64,000 nucleotides of DNA, taken from contig NZ_JAJTSZ010000004.1 in the NCBI RefSeq assembly GCF_021440195.1, positions 1 to 64,000 on the forward strand, read 5' to 3'. This DNA comes from Dyadobacter sp. CY356. Lineage in GTDB: Bacteria > Bacteroidota > Bacteroidia > Cytophagales > Spirosomataceae. The notes under the pieces were generated by a model. The model had not been told where the DNA came from. It saw only the letters and a list, made by a program, of their open reading frames with translations, and did no database searches. Both the position numbers and the translations under genes were made by a program. Below, one piece after another: positions 37,683-46,435 of this stretch; positions within the stretch are counted from its first letter, which is position 1; every line of letters starts with the position of its first letter.

Positions 37683-38291
37683 TTATTTTAGTTTTTTATC
37701 AATAAACGCAGCCAGGACTTTTCCTGCCTTTGCATAGGACTCAGCGATCCTGGTGCCTGAATCAAAATCGAAACCGCCAAATTGTCCACCGGGAACATTG
37801 GTCAAAACCATTTCAGCAATACTTTTTTTTCCGGCCGTTTCTACCAGATCAATTTTATAATTCAGGTAAGCGTTTTTACGCATGACGCCAACATTGTAAC
37901 CGGGTTCCAGATACGTTGTATGAATGACAAACGTATACTTGGCATCAGATCCCTGGCTTATTTTCAACCCATTATCTTCTAAACCCTTGTTGAAAAGTTC
38001 TTCAAACTTTGGCTCATATTTATTCTGGCGGTCTGCGACCCAGGCTTTTTTCCATTCGTCACCTTTCCCCGCTTCCTTCGCATTATACTCGCCGGATTTT
38101 TTATCTAGATATTCTTTTTCAGTGGCAAACTTACCTACGCCAAATTCAGAATAATCGTACTGAACATTTACTGTCTTTTGACCAGCTAATACGTCGACGT
38201 CACCAGATCTCAGATCAACTTTTTGTGCGAAACCAGAATGAAAAACGAAACACAGCATTACTGACAATGTGCTTAAAATATTACTTTTCAT
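37683..38291 (-). CDS. Secreted protein of unknown function
   Basis: The 202 residues begin with a signal peptide ending HSGFAQ. The mature part includes VNVQYDYSEFGVGKFATEKEYLDKKSGEYN, a conserved-looking YTFVIHTTYLEPGYNVGVMRKNAYLNYKIDLVE strand region and GTRIAESYAKAGKVLAAFIDKKLK at the end. The latter resembles lipoprotein-like proteins that assemble oligomers (LptE or DUF4136-like), but I cannot assign a family. It sits between the ligase-like gene and the 37001 gene in the pigment locus. Confidence 0.68.
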   Translation of the reverse strand: MKSNILSTLSVMLCFVFHSGFAQKVDLRSGDVDVLAGQKTVNVQYDYSEFGVGKFATEKEYLDKKSGEYNAKEAGKGDEWKKAWVADRQNKYEPKFEELFNKGLEDNGLKISQGSDAKYTFVIHTTYLEPGYNVGVMRKNAYLNYKIDLVETAGKKSIAEMVLTNVPGGQFGGFDFDSGTRIAESYAKAGKVLAAFIDKKLK

Positions 38292-38321
38292 GTTTTTAGG
38301 GGCGATTTAATTGATAGAAAA

Positions 38322-39581
38322 TCAAATATATATCAACTTTTCCGGTTTCCTTTTTTCCTGTTTGAATATCCTGTGATTTAATTCTTGAGCGGTTATGAAA
38401 CTTAACAATGGCGTAACACGAAGCCTCGATTTGAACAAAGAATGCAGTTTTTCCTTAAATATTGGCGTTTCCAGATTCATCGGCAATAGGATAGAGATCT
38501 CGTCATTTCCAAACTCATTTTTTGATACTACAACCTGATACAAATCGATTTCAGGCACCATATCCAGTACATCAAAAAGTGCTGGGGGAAAAATAGTGGT
38601 CCCTTTGAACTTGATCATCTGCTGTTTCCGACCAACCACAGGACCAAGTCTTGTCGACATGCGACCACAAGCACAGGGCTCATAATAAACATTGCAAAGA
38701 TCGCCGGTTTTATAACGCAGCAAAGGCATCCCCTCCACACCCAATGTCGTCACAACCACTTCTCCCATTTCGCTTTCGCCAACAATATTTCCTTCTTCGT
38801 CAACAACTTCGAGAATCAGCAGATCAGGGTTTAAATGCCCGCCTTTCCCTTCCGTACATTCCGTAAATGCCGCACCCATTTCTGTGGATGCATAAGTTGA
38901 ATACAATTTCACATCCCATTGGGAAGTAATCCGTTTCCCCAATTCATTAAAAGTAAAATCCGGATTACGGATCGGTTCGCCAATGCACAAAATTGATTGG
39001 ACGGAAGAAGACTTAAAGTCAATATTATTTTCCAAAGCATAATCAATCAGCCTTGGAATGAAAGAAGGAATCGCGATAAGAACTGTCGGTGAAAACCGCT
39101 GTATAGATTCCCATTGCAGAAATGGAGCTCCCGGACCTACCCGGATCATACCTGCGCCCATTTTCCGTGCCCCCATCCAGTAAGCGAGACCGGCCATAAA
39201 GCGGCGGTCGATGGTTGTCATTAACTGGTAAATATCATTTTTTGAACCATTTGCACATTTAAAAGCTTCAGCTTCGTTATTGGCCAACCGTTCAACATCC
39301 TTATCAGTAAGATAAAAAGCAACCGGATCGCTTAGTGTGCCGGAAGTTGTTACAAAATCAGATATTTCACTTTTTGAAACACAGAGAAAATCATCATTAT
39401 AAAGTGCAAGATCATCCTTTGTTGTAAAGGGAATTTTTGTCAGATCCTCAACAGTTTTTATTGTTTCAATATCAATTCCTTTTTCCAGGAAAATTCTTTG
39501 ATAGTAGGAAGAACTGGTCTTTAAGTAATGCAGTAACGCTGTTAACTTTTCGCTTTGCAGCGCGCTGATTTCATTTGTCAT
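38322..39581 (-). CDS. Phenylacetate-CoA-ligase-like adenylate-forming enzyme
   Basis: The 419 residues belong to the PaaK branch of the AMP-binding superfamily: TSGTLSDPVAFYLTDKD (P-loop-like, about 95), an acidic YSTYASTEMGAAFTEC motif (about 235), YKTGDLCNVYYEPCACGRM with cysteines in the DLxxxxxxxCxCG arrangement, and a GRKQQMIKFKGTTIFP hinge. It would activate an aromatic or fatty acid with ATP for transfer to CoA or ACP. In flexirubin-type clusters such enzymes may load 4-hydroxycinnamate. The C-terminal domain is short but present. Confidence 0.8.
   Translation of the reverse strand: MTNEISALQSEKLTALLHYLKTSSSYYQRIFLEKGIDIETIKTVEDLTKIPFTTKDDLALYNDDFLCVSKSEISDFVTTSGTLSDPVAFYLTDKDVERLANNEAEAFKCANGSKNDIYQLMTTIDRRFMAGLAYWMGARKMGAGMIRVGPGAPFLQWESIQRFSPTVLIAIPSFIPRLIDYALENNIDFKSSSVQSILCIGEPIRNPDFTFNELGKRITSQWDVKLYSTYASTEMGAAFTECTEGKGGHLNPDLLILEVVDEEGNIVGESEMGEVVVTTLGVEGMPLLRYKTGDLCNVYYEPCACGRMSTRLGPVVGRKQQMIKFKGTTIFPPALFDVLDMVPEIDLYQVVVSKNEFGNDEISILLPMNLETPIFKEKLHSLFKSRLRVTPLLSFITAQELNHRIFKQEKRKPEKLIYI
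38323..38330 (-). promoter_or_regulatory. Candidate -7 box (TATATTTG)
   Basis: The minus strand reads TATATTTG, a consensus match, 32 bp upstream of the 38291 start codon and overlapping the stop codon of the ligase-like gene. It suggests the two secreted-protein genes can be transcribed separately. Confidence 0.4.
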
Positions 39582-39682
39582 AAACGAGGTGAAAGATTAA
39601 TTCTGAAATGTTGTACGCAATTCCAGACATTGAATATTGGTTGGCAAACTCTCGAAAATTTTCGATCTGTTTAAAATCTGTT

Positions 39683-41368
39683 TCAGGACTTCTCCTTCTT
39701 ACATGCTTCTATTTTGGCCTGAATGGCAGTTATTTCATTTTTTGATGAAACCACATGTTGCAACGATTCCTGATAGTAACCGATAGCCTTATCGAAATTT
39801 TTCTTCTTTTGGTAATATTCTCCGAGCGTAAGATAGGTCACATAACTTTCACGATTATTGCTGATCATTGCATATTCCTCCTTAGCGCTCATTTTATAGG
39901 GAACACCCAGCATTACGTATTTATGAATTTTCTGTTTTGTAACTTTAAATGCTTCAAATCGCCGGTAAGCATCGGTTGTTAAAAACGGATCGGCAGGAAT
40001 GCCAAGCGAATCAATTGCATGAAAATTTTCTTTATGAATGAATACGTCTTTCAGATCATAACAAATGAACGCCCCAAGTTGATAAGGCGGCGTTGATATC
40101 CAGACTCTTCTTTCTGATGGTTTAAAGATAATTCCATGATGCGCAATCAGCTGATTCAAGGATCTGGAATTTCCATATCCAATAAAAGTATCATTCAAAC
40201 CCTCCTTATTCCGCAGAATATCAGCAGCTTCCTGCACATCTACCGGATAAGAACGCACCATTAGTTGATTCATTCTGTCATATCTGGCTTTGGAATCTGT
40301 GTCTTTGATGTTATTGATATTGACAGAATCCCTGATAAAAGCAGTTCCCTGATAGTGATTTGCACAAACCAGATAGTCAGAACCCGAAGAATACAGGTCC
40401 ATTTTCGTCGGGGATTTTTCAATGATAGCAGCCTTATTATCCTGAGCAGATCCTATCAAAAGTGATTCAGAAACGAAAGTATCACGTTTTTTTGCAATAG
40501 CATTGGCTTCGTCAATCGTGGCGGCGTATTGTAAAATCTCTCTTGCCAGTAATGAAATTGGCTCTTTTGCCCCATATGGAATATCAGATTTTGAAGCATT
40601 TAGTGTAACCGTTATCCCCTTTTCATTGATCCCCGAAACCACGCCGGTCAAGCCAGCCCAGGCATAGGAAGCGAATTTGTATCCTTTATCAGGTTTCATA
40701 AATACAATGAGCTTATCTTCCGCAAAAGCATCACCCATGTAAAAGTCGAAATTTCTGCCAATTAACAGGCTTGAATCAGCGGAAAGTGAATTTCTTACGG
40801 CGAAGGACGTGCAGCCTACCATGTTCAAATCCGTCAGGGCATGACCAATATCGTGGGCAGCGTGGTAGTTTAAAATGCGGTAATATTTTGGCCCAATGTA
40901 ATTATACTTATCAGAAAAGGATTGTGAAACACCATAAATTTCCTGCAAATTTTCATCCTGTATATATTTGTAAATATCCTTATTAAACCAGGCAACAAAG
41001 CCTTTCAATATTTGCAGAAAAAATGCATTTGGAATAATTTCTTTGATTTGATCAACAAAATGGACTTCTTGTTTTTCCATCAGTTCCTTCGCCAGAACGC
41101 CGTAAATTAGGCCGCGTTCGTAGGGACTTCCTTCCAGATACATTTCCCAAATACCGTATTTATTTTTTTTCAGCCAGCAATTGTCAACTTTATAATGATC
41201 GGGGCCTAATTGAATACGCTTGTAACTTTCAGGCGTTTTATTACTTGCTATCTTTGGTGCAGGCAATTTGACAGCCCAGATAAAAAGGCCAAAAATTACT
41301 CCTGCGACGAGAAGAATTACAAGAATAGATTTTAGTAACGTACGAATTGATTTATTTTTGGGCCACAT
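39683..41368 (-). CDS. C45-family autoproteolytic acyltransferase/hydrolase with TPR tail
   Basis: This Ntn-hydrolase resembles isopenicillin N acyltransferase (C45). After an N-terminal membrane helix (about 13-34) and the SPYERGLIYGVL motif near 81, the predicted nucleophile is C186 in NMVGCTSFAVRN, where self-cleavage at Gly-Cys would free its amine. It continues with LLIGRNFDFY and GLTGVVSGINEKGI, typical of the family, and ends with a TPR-like segment (TYLTLGEYYQKKKNFDKAIGYYQESL). It would act outside the cytoplasm, perhaps forming or cutting the pigment ester or an amide. It is the first gene of the minus-strand run. Confidence 0.8.
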   Translation of the reverse strand: MWPKNKSIRTLLKSILVILLVAGVIFGLFIWAVKLPAPKIASNKTPESYKRIQLGPDHYKVDNCWLKKNKYGIWEMYLEGSPYERGLIYGVLAKELMEKQEVHFVDQIKEIIPNAFFLQILKGFVAWFNKDIYKYIQDENLQEIYGVSQSFSDKYNYIGPKYYRILNYHAAHDIGHALTDLNMVGCTSFAVRNSLSADSSLLIGRNFDFYMGDAFAEDKLIVFMKPDKGYKFASYAWAGLTGVVSGINEKGITVTLNASKSDIPYGAKEPISLLAREILQYAATIDEANAIAKKRDTFVSESLLIGSAQDNKAAIIEKSPTKMDLYSSGSDYLVCANHYQGTAFIRDSVNINNIKDTDSKARYDRMNQLMVRSYPVDVQEAADILRNKEGLNDTFIGYGNSRSLNQLIAHHGIIFKPSERRVWISTPPYQLGAFICYDLKDVFIHKENFHAIDSLGIPADPFLTTDAYRRFEAFKVTKQKIHKYVMLGVPYKMSAKEEYAMISNNRESYVTYLTLGEYYQKKKNFDKAIGYYQESLQHVVSSKNEITAIQAKIEACKKEKS

Positions 41369-41476
41369 ATAGCTTGAACGAAAATTCGGGGTAAGATTTC
41401 TTAACTGTTTTCAGACTGCAAAATTTCCCGCAACTCATTTACCCCTTTTTCAATAACGAGTAAAATTACGAATTAA

Positions 41477-42100
41477 ATGGGCTTGGTCTATAAAAAGATA
41501 TTGAAAGGAAATTCACTTCTGGGTTTGTGGGAAATATCTGAAACGCTGGATGCGCTGTTTGAAGCAAGCAGATTAAGCAGTGGAGACGAAGCAAAATTGG
41601 CGAAGAAAGTGAATAACAAAAGAAAAAGGGAATCACTTGCCGTTCGACTTCTATTAAACGATATGCTTGGCCGAACTCATGAAATCCGTTATGATGAAAA
41701 TGGCAAGCCATTCCTGACAACAGCAGACTACACAATATCTATTTCTCATTCGGAAAAATATGCTGTCGTATATTTAGTAAGGGAGAAATCTGCCGGAGTG
41801 GATATTCAAAAAATAAAACCGGATATAGCCAAAGGAATCGACTTTTTCCTGAACGACGACGAGCAATTATGGGTTAATAAGGCAGATTTCATCTTGATTA
41901 ATATACTCTGGTCGGCCAAGGAATCCGTTTATAAATATGCCGGTATAAAAGATCTGGATCCAAGAAACAATATGACCATCAATCCCTTTCAGGCAAAACC
42001 TGATGGGAATCTGGCTGTCAGTTTTGGAAAAGAAAATATGGAAATGATTTCGATTCAATATGAAGTCTTTGAAGATTACGTCCTTACGCGTACATTGTAA
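41477..42100 (+). CDS. 4'-phosphopantetheinyl transferase (Sfp-type)
   Basis: This enzyme attaches phosphopantetheine from CoA to carrier proteins. The 207 residues have the three family motifs: ISHSEKYAVVYL (about 92), GVDIQKI (about 110) and WSAKESVYKYAG (about 146-157). It is divergent from the C45 gene across a 108-bp gap and is the obvious activator for the ACP at 28585, though it could also serve the housekeeping ACP. Confidence 0.9.
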   Translation: MGLVYKKILKGNSLLGLWEISETLDALFEASRLSSGDEAKLAKKVNNKRKRESLAVRLLLNDMLGRTHEIRYDENGKPFLTTADYTISISHSEKYAVVYLVREKSAGVDIQKIKPDIAKGIDFFLNDDEQLWVNKADFILINILWSAKESVYKYAGIKDLDPRNNMTINPFQAKPDGNLAVSFGKENMEMISIQYEVFEDYVLTRTL

Positions 42101-42159
42101 AACAAAACCGGACACCGTCCAAATTCTGGTTTTAAAAATGCTAAGCCCCAAAAACCCTT

Positions 42160-44637
42160 ATGAAAAAAATTACGATTGCAGCTTTTCTTTTTATTTCTTT
42201 TCAGATTCAGGCGCAGGTTCCTACCTTATCTTCCAGTGAAATTTATCAGGGCGTAAAAAAATTAAATGTGCTGGGTTCCGTCCTGCATATTGCTGCGCAT
42301 CCGGATGATGAAAATACCTTGATGTTGTCATACATGTCAAAGGATCAGCTTGTCCGGACTGGTTATCTTTCGCTGACACGAGGTGATGGTGGTCAAAACC
42401 TGATCGGTGCAGAACAAGGTGCTAATATCGGTATCATCCGTACGCAGGAATTATTAGGAGCACGTAAAATAGACGGGGCAACTCAATTTTTTTCAAGAGC
42501 TTATGATTTTGGTTTTTCAAAAACAAGAAAAGAAACATTGAATTTCTGGGATCAGAATAAAGTTTTAGGGGACGTGGTCTGGCTGATACGCAAATTTCAA
42601 CCGGACGTAATCATCACCCGTTTCCCACCGGATCCGCGCGCCGGACACGGCCATCATCAAACATCCGCATATCTTGCAGAGGAAGCTTTTAAATTAGCGG
42701 CCGATCCTAAGTCTTTTCCGGATCAACTTAAATTTGTAAAAACATGGCAGGCCAAACGTCTGGTATGGAATACTTTCACACCAGGTTTCACAAACAAACA
42801 GCCCGAGGGTGAAAAGAATCCATTTATCTCTCTTGAAATTGGCGGATATAATCCTGTTCTGGGAAAATCATATACCGAAATTGCGGCCGAAAGTCGCAGC
42901 CAGCATAGAAGTCAGGGGTTTGGAAGTGCACCAGCCCGGGGAGAAAGAATCGACTATTTCCTTCACAAGGAAGGAATACCTGCAAAAAGCAATCTTTTTG
43001 ATGATATTGATATAACCTGGAAACGGGTTGACGGAAGTCAGAAAGTGCAGTCGCTGGTGTCTGATGCGATTAAAAATTACGACATCAGCAATCCGTCCGC
43101 GACTGTGCCTGCGTTGTTAAAAATTAATCAGGAACTGACAAAACTCGATTCAGCTAATATTTATGTAAAAGCGAAAAAACAGGAAATTTCTGATTTGCTT
43201 GTGCAGTGTCTGGGTTTATTTTTCGAAACAAATCCAACTGAATTTTCTTCTGTCGCCGGAGATGTCGCTGACATTCGGGTTACTGTTGTAAAGCGTTCAA
43301 AATATCCAGTCAAACTTATATCATTAAACTGGACAGGCATTAAATCTGACACTGTTTTAAGTTTAAATTTAGGGGACAACGAAATGACTGCTTTCAATAA
43401 AAAAGCGGTCTTGCCGTCAGATTTAAAAACAACGCAACCATACTGGTTATTGAAACCGATTGACAAAGGTATTTTCCAAATTGATAACCAACAGGATATC
43501 GGTTACCCGGAAAACAGGCCTGAAACAAAAACAGATTTCATTTTTGAAATTGATGGTCAAAAGTTCAGTTATTCAAGATCCTGGATTTTTAAATTTACCG
43601 ATCCGGCTTCGGGTGAAATTTATCGCCCTTTTGAAATACGACCAGCCGTAACTGCAAACATTAATGAGCCGGTTTTCATCTTTCCAAACACAATGCCCAA
43701 AACGCTGAGTGTGATGGTAGAAGCGCAGAAAAGTTTGGTTAAAGGTATTCTGAAACTGGATTTGCCAAAAGGCTGGAAATCTGATCCGGCAAGTGTAAAT
43801 TTCGATATGAGCGAAAAATATCAGGAACAGACTTTTAGTTTCAACATAACGCCTCCGGCAAAAAATGAGGAAGCAATCGTAAAAGCCGTAGCTGTGGTAG
43901 ATGGGAAAAGTTATGACAAATCAATCAAAACCATTGATTACCGTCATATACCAAGTCAGACTTTATTCCCGCCGGCGGAGGCGAAACTTGCCAAACTGGA
44001 TGTGAAAACAACTGTTAAAAATATCGGTTATATCGCCGGTGCAGGTGATGACGTTCCGACTGCTTTGCGACAAATGGGATGTACGGTAACACTGTTAAAT
44101 GAAGCGGCACTTTCCAAAGATTTAAGCAGTTTCGACGCCATTGTTGTCGGAATCAGAGCTTACAATACTGAAAATCGTTTGACTTACTATCAGGAAAAAC
44201 TGATGGACTATGTTAAAAATGGAGGAACGATGGTTGTCCAGTATACCATACCACAAAGAATGAAAGTAAAGCAAATCGGGCCTTACCCGATTCAGTTGAG
44301 TCAGGATCGTGTGGCTGAGGAAGATGCGGAAATGCGGTTTTTAAAACCAGAACATGCTTTACTTAACTATCCAAACAAAATCACGCAGAAGGACTTTACC
44401 GGCTGGATTCAGGAAAGGGGATTATATTTTGCCAATGATTGGGACAAAACGCATTATGAAGCGATTTTCTCAAACAATGATACAGATGAGAGTTTGAAAG
44501 AAGGCAGTGTACTTTATGCCCAATATGGCAAAGGACATTATATTTACACAGGACTTTCCTTTTTCCGGGAACTTCCGGCAGGCGTTACAGGGGCCTATCG
44601 TCTTTTTGCCAATATGATTTCCGTCGGTAAGAAATAA
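42160..44637 (+). CDS. PIG-L family deacetylase with long C-terminal region
   Basis: The 825-residue secreted protein has a signal peptide (ITIAAFLFISFQIQAQ) and an N-terminal LmbE/PIG-L zinc deacetylase domain: HIAAHPDDENTLML (metal His-Asp-Asp, about 44) and GHGHHQTSAYLAEEAF (about 168). These enzymes remove N-acetyl groups from sugars. The rest (about 330-825) is beta-rich, with a C-terminal GATase-like fold (DAIVVGIRAYNTENRL, GTMVVQYTIPQRM, HYIYTGLSFFRELPAG). The long two-part architecture is common in Bacteroidota. Substrate unknown. Confidence 0.85.
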   Translation: MKKITIAAFLFISFQIQAQVPTLSSSEIYQGVKKLNVLGSVLHIAAHPDDENTLMLSYMSKDQLVRTGYLSLTRGDGGQNLIGAEQGANIGIIRTQELLGARKIDGATQFFSRAYDFGFSKTRKETLNFWDQNKVLGDVVWLIRKFQPDVIITRFPPDPRAGHGHHQTSAYLAEEAFKLAADPKSFPDQLKFVKTWQAKRLVWNTFTPGFTNKQPEGEKNPFISLEIGGYNPVLGKSYTEIAAESRSQHRSQGFGSAPARGERIDYFLHKEGIPAKSNLFDDIDITWKRVDGSQKVQSLVSDAIKNYDISNPSATVPALLKINQELTKLDSANIYVKAKKQEISDLLVQCLGLFFETNPTEFSSVAGDVADIRVTVVKRSKYPVKLISLNWTGIKSDTVLSLNLGDNEMTAFNKKAVLPSDLKTTQPYWLLKPIDKGIFQIDNQQDIGYPENRPETKTDFIFEIDGQKFSYSRSWIFKFTDPASGEIYRPFEIRPAVTANINEPVFIFPNTMPKTLSVMVEAQKSLVKGILKLDLPKGWKSDPASVNFDMSEKYQEQTFSFNITPPAKNEEAIVKAVAVVDGKSYDKSIKTIDYRHIPSQTLFPPAEAKLAKLDVKTTVKNIGYIAGAGDDVPTALRQMGCTVTLLNEAALSKDLSSFDAIVVGIRAYNTENRLTYYQEKLMDYVKNGGTMVVQYTIPQRMKVKQIGPYPIQLSQDRVAEEDAEMRFLKPEHALLNYPNKITQKDFTGWIQERGLYFANDWDKTHYEAIFSNNDTDESLKEGSVLYAQYGKGHYIYTGLSFFRELPAGVTGAYRLFANMISVGKK

Positions 44638-44639
44638 AA

Positions 44640-44667
44640 AAATAACCGGTTCAAGGACCGGTTATTT
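44640..44667. terminator. Bidirectional terminator between the PIG-L and VWA genes
   Basis: AAATAACCGGT (44640-44650) pairs perfectly with ACCGGTTATTT (44657-44667) around a 6-base loop, with A and T tracts outside. It lies at the junction of two convergent genes; the last codons of the minus-strand VWA gene fall inside the right arm. Confidence 0.85.
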
Positions 44668-45771
44668 CATATTTTTTCTGCGGTTTCTCTGAAAATCTTC
44701 CAGTACAAATCCGCCTAAACCTTGTAGATTACTGTAATAAGCCCGTCCATTATTTACTTTGGTAAAATCCTGAACAAACTGTTTTAGATAAGGATCGGTC
44801 GCAATCATGAAAGTAGTAACAGGAATTTCTAAACGACGGCATTGTGCTGCGAGTGTCAATGTTTTACTAATAATTTTACGATCCAGACCGAAACTGTTTT
44901 TATAATACTTTATACCTTCTTTCAGACACGTTGGCTTACCATCCGTGATCATGAAAATCTGTTTATTCCGCGTTTTCTTTCTGCGTAGAATATCCATAGC
45001 CAATTCAAGTCCGGCAACTGTATTGGTATGATATGGTCCGACTTCCAGATATGGTAAATCTTTTAACTGGATCTGCCAGGCGTCATTTCCAAAAACGATA
45101 ATGTCCAGTGAATCTTTCGGGTATTTTGAACGGATTAGTTCAGCCAAAGCCAGGGCAACCTTTTTCGCAGGCGTGATTCTGTCTTCACCATATAAAATCA
45201 TGGAATGACTGATGTCAATCATTACAACCGTTGCGGTCGTCGTTTTTTGTTCACGCTCAACAACTTCAAGATCATTTTCCATCAGCATAAAATCACCAAT
45301 TCCGTGATTTACCTGCGCATTTTTGATGGATTCTGTCATGGCAATCTGGTCCAGTGTATCACCAAACTGAAACTGGCGTATATCACTGCTCAATTCATCA
45401 CCTGCACCCATGTAAGGCGTATGGTGATTTCCTCCTGATTTTGATCTTTTCAGCTTTCCAAAAATCTCGTCCAAAGCACTTTTCCGGATGCTTTTTTCTG
45501 CTTTTGGCGTCATGATCAATTTACTCTCCCCCTCTCCTTTCTCCTCGGTGATGTATCCTTTTTTCTTTAAGTCATCGAAAAAATCACCAATTCCGTAAGA
45601 ATCGTTTGTAAGATTATATTGTCTGTCCAGCTCGCTAAGCCATGACATAGCCTCGCTTACATCACCCGATGTCATCAGCAATAACTGCTGAAAAATATCA
45701 AAAAGCTGATCAAACTTACTATTTCCGGTTTGCTCTGCGGGTATAAATTTGGTGAAACGATGTCCTTGCAT
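44662..45771 (-). CDS. VWA domain protein (MoxR-associated type)
   Basis: The 369 residues have a charged N-terminal region (QGHRFTKFIPAEQTG, about 1-150) and a C-terminal von Willebrand A domain with the complete metal site: DISHSMI (DxSxS, about 178), a Thr in the NTVAGLELA loop and MITDGKPTC (TDG). This type normally pairs with a MoxR AAA+ ATPase; the matching ATPase is at 15039. No signal peptide is seen, so it is cytoplasmic. Function unknown. Confidence 0.85.
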   Translation of the reverse strand: MQGHRFTKFIPAEQTGNSKFDQLFDIFQQLLLMTSGDVSEAMSWLSELDRQYNLTNDSYGIGDFFDDLKKKGYITEEKGEGESKLIMTPKAEKSIRKSALDEIFGKLKRSKSGGNHHTPYMGAGDELSSDIRQFQFGDTLDQIAMTESIKNAQVNHGIGDFMLMENDLEVVEREQKTTTATVVMIDISHSMILYGEDRITPAKKVALALAELIRSKYPKDSLDIIVFGNDAWQIQLKDLPYLEVGPYHTNTVAGLELAMDILRRKKTRNKQIFMITDGKPTCLKEGIKYYKNSFGLDRKIISKTLTLAAQCRRLEIPVTTFMIATDPYLKQFVQDFTKVNNGRAYYSNLQGLGGFVLEDFQRNRRKNMK

Positions 45772-45808
45772 AAAACTCAGATTTGAAAAATAAATCTACA
45801 AAAAACAG

Positions 45809-45842
45809 ACGGCTACTTTCGAATAAATTTGAAAGTAGCCGT
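45809..45842 (-). terminator. Terminator of the bacilliredoxin gene
   Basis: ACGGCTACTTTC (45809-45820) pairs perfectly with GAAAGTAGCCGT (45831-45842) around a 10-base loop. On the minus strand it is followed by CTGTTTTTT. Confidence 0.85.
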
Positions 45843-45863
45843 TTAAAATATCAGAAAGAATAA

Positions 45864-46292
45864 TTATGCTTCTTCTGCACAAAATTCTTCGTATGCCATT
45901 TGTAAATGCTGAGCGATCATTTCAGCGGAACGGCCTTCAATGTGATGACGTTCAACAAAATGGATCAACTCACCATCTTTGAAAAGAGCAACCGCAGGAG
46001 ATGACGGTGGATATGGCAAAGTATATTCGCGCATTTTAGCAACAGCCTCAGAATCGAAACCAGCAAAAACAGTAGCCAATTGATCCGGCTTCACTTCACT
46101 GCGTTCCAAAGAAGCTCTTACACCGGGTCGGGCAGCACCAGCAGCACAACCGCAAACTGAATTGATCACTACCAAAGCAGTGCCTTTCATATTCTGCATG
46201 AAGTTGTCTACTTCTTCCGCACTTGTCAAATCCTGAAAACCGACATTAGTCAACTCCGCCTTCATAGGCGCTACTAACTGTGGAGGATACAT
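45864..46292 (-). CDS. BrxA/BrxB-family bacilliredoxin
   Basis: Bacilliredoxins remove bacillithiol from mixed disulfides or handle related thiols. The 142-residue protein has the family CGC motif (C47 and C49 in INSVCGCAAG), the MYPPQLVAPMKAELTNVGFQ start and the PPSSPAVALFKDGELIHFVERHHIEGR core. It is the last member of the suf-side run, separated from sufT by a repeat. Whether this organism makes bacillithiol is not visible here. Confidence 0.9.
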   Translation of the reverse strand: MYPPQLVAPMKAELTNVGFQDLTSAEEVDNFMQNMKGTALVVINSVCGCAAGAARPGVRASLERSEVKPDQLATVFAGFDSEAVAKMREYTLPYPPSSPAVALFKDGELIHFVERHHIEGRSAEMIAQHLQMAYEEFCAEEA

Positions 46293-46322
46293 ATTTTATT
46301 AAAGTTTAAAGTTATAATTTGA

Positions 46323-46434
46323 TTAGCTTATAGCTATTAGCGGTTAGCATTTAGCTTTTTACATGTATTATTAAATTCTCTGCAAATAATTTGAGCCGGA
46401 AGCTAATCGCTAAAAGCTAATAGCCAACAGCTAA
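46323..46434. repeat. Palindromic REPIN-like doublet of TAGC-type units
   Basis: A 34-bp left arm (46323-46356, TTAGCTTATAGCTATTAGCG...) and a right arm (46401-46434, AGCTAATCGCTAAAAGCTAA...) are inverted copies with 27 of 34 positions matching, separated by 44 bp. Within each arm a short TTAGC-like unit is repeated. The element fills the gap between the bacilliredoxin gene and sufT and ends 1 bp before the sufT stop codon. A degenerate single arm is at 58217. Confidence 0.75.
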
Positions 46435-46435
46435 A

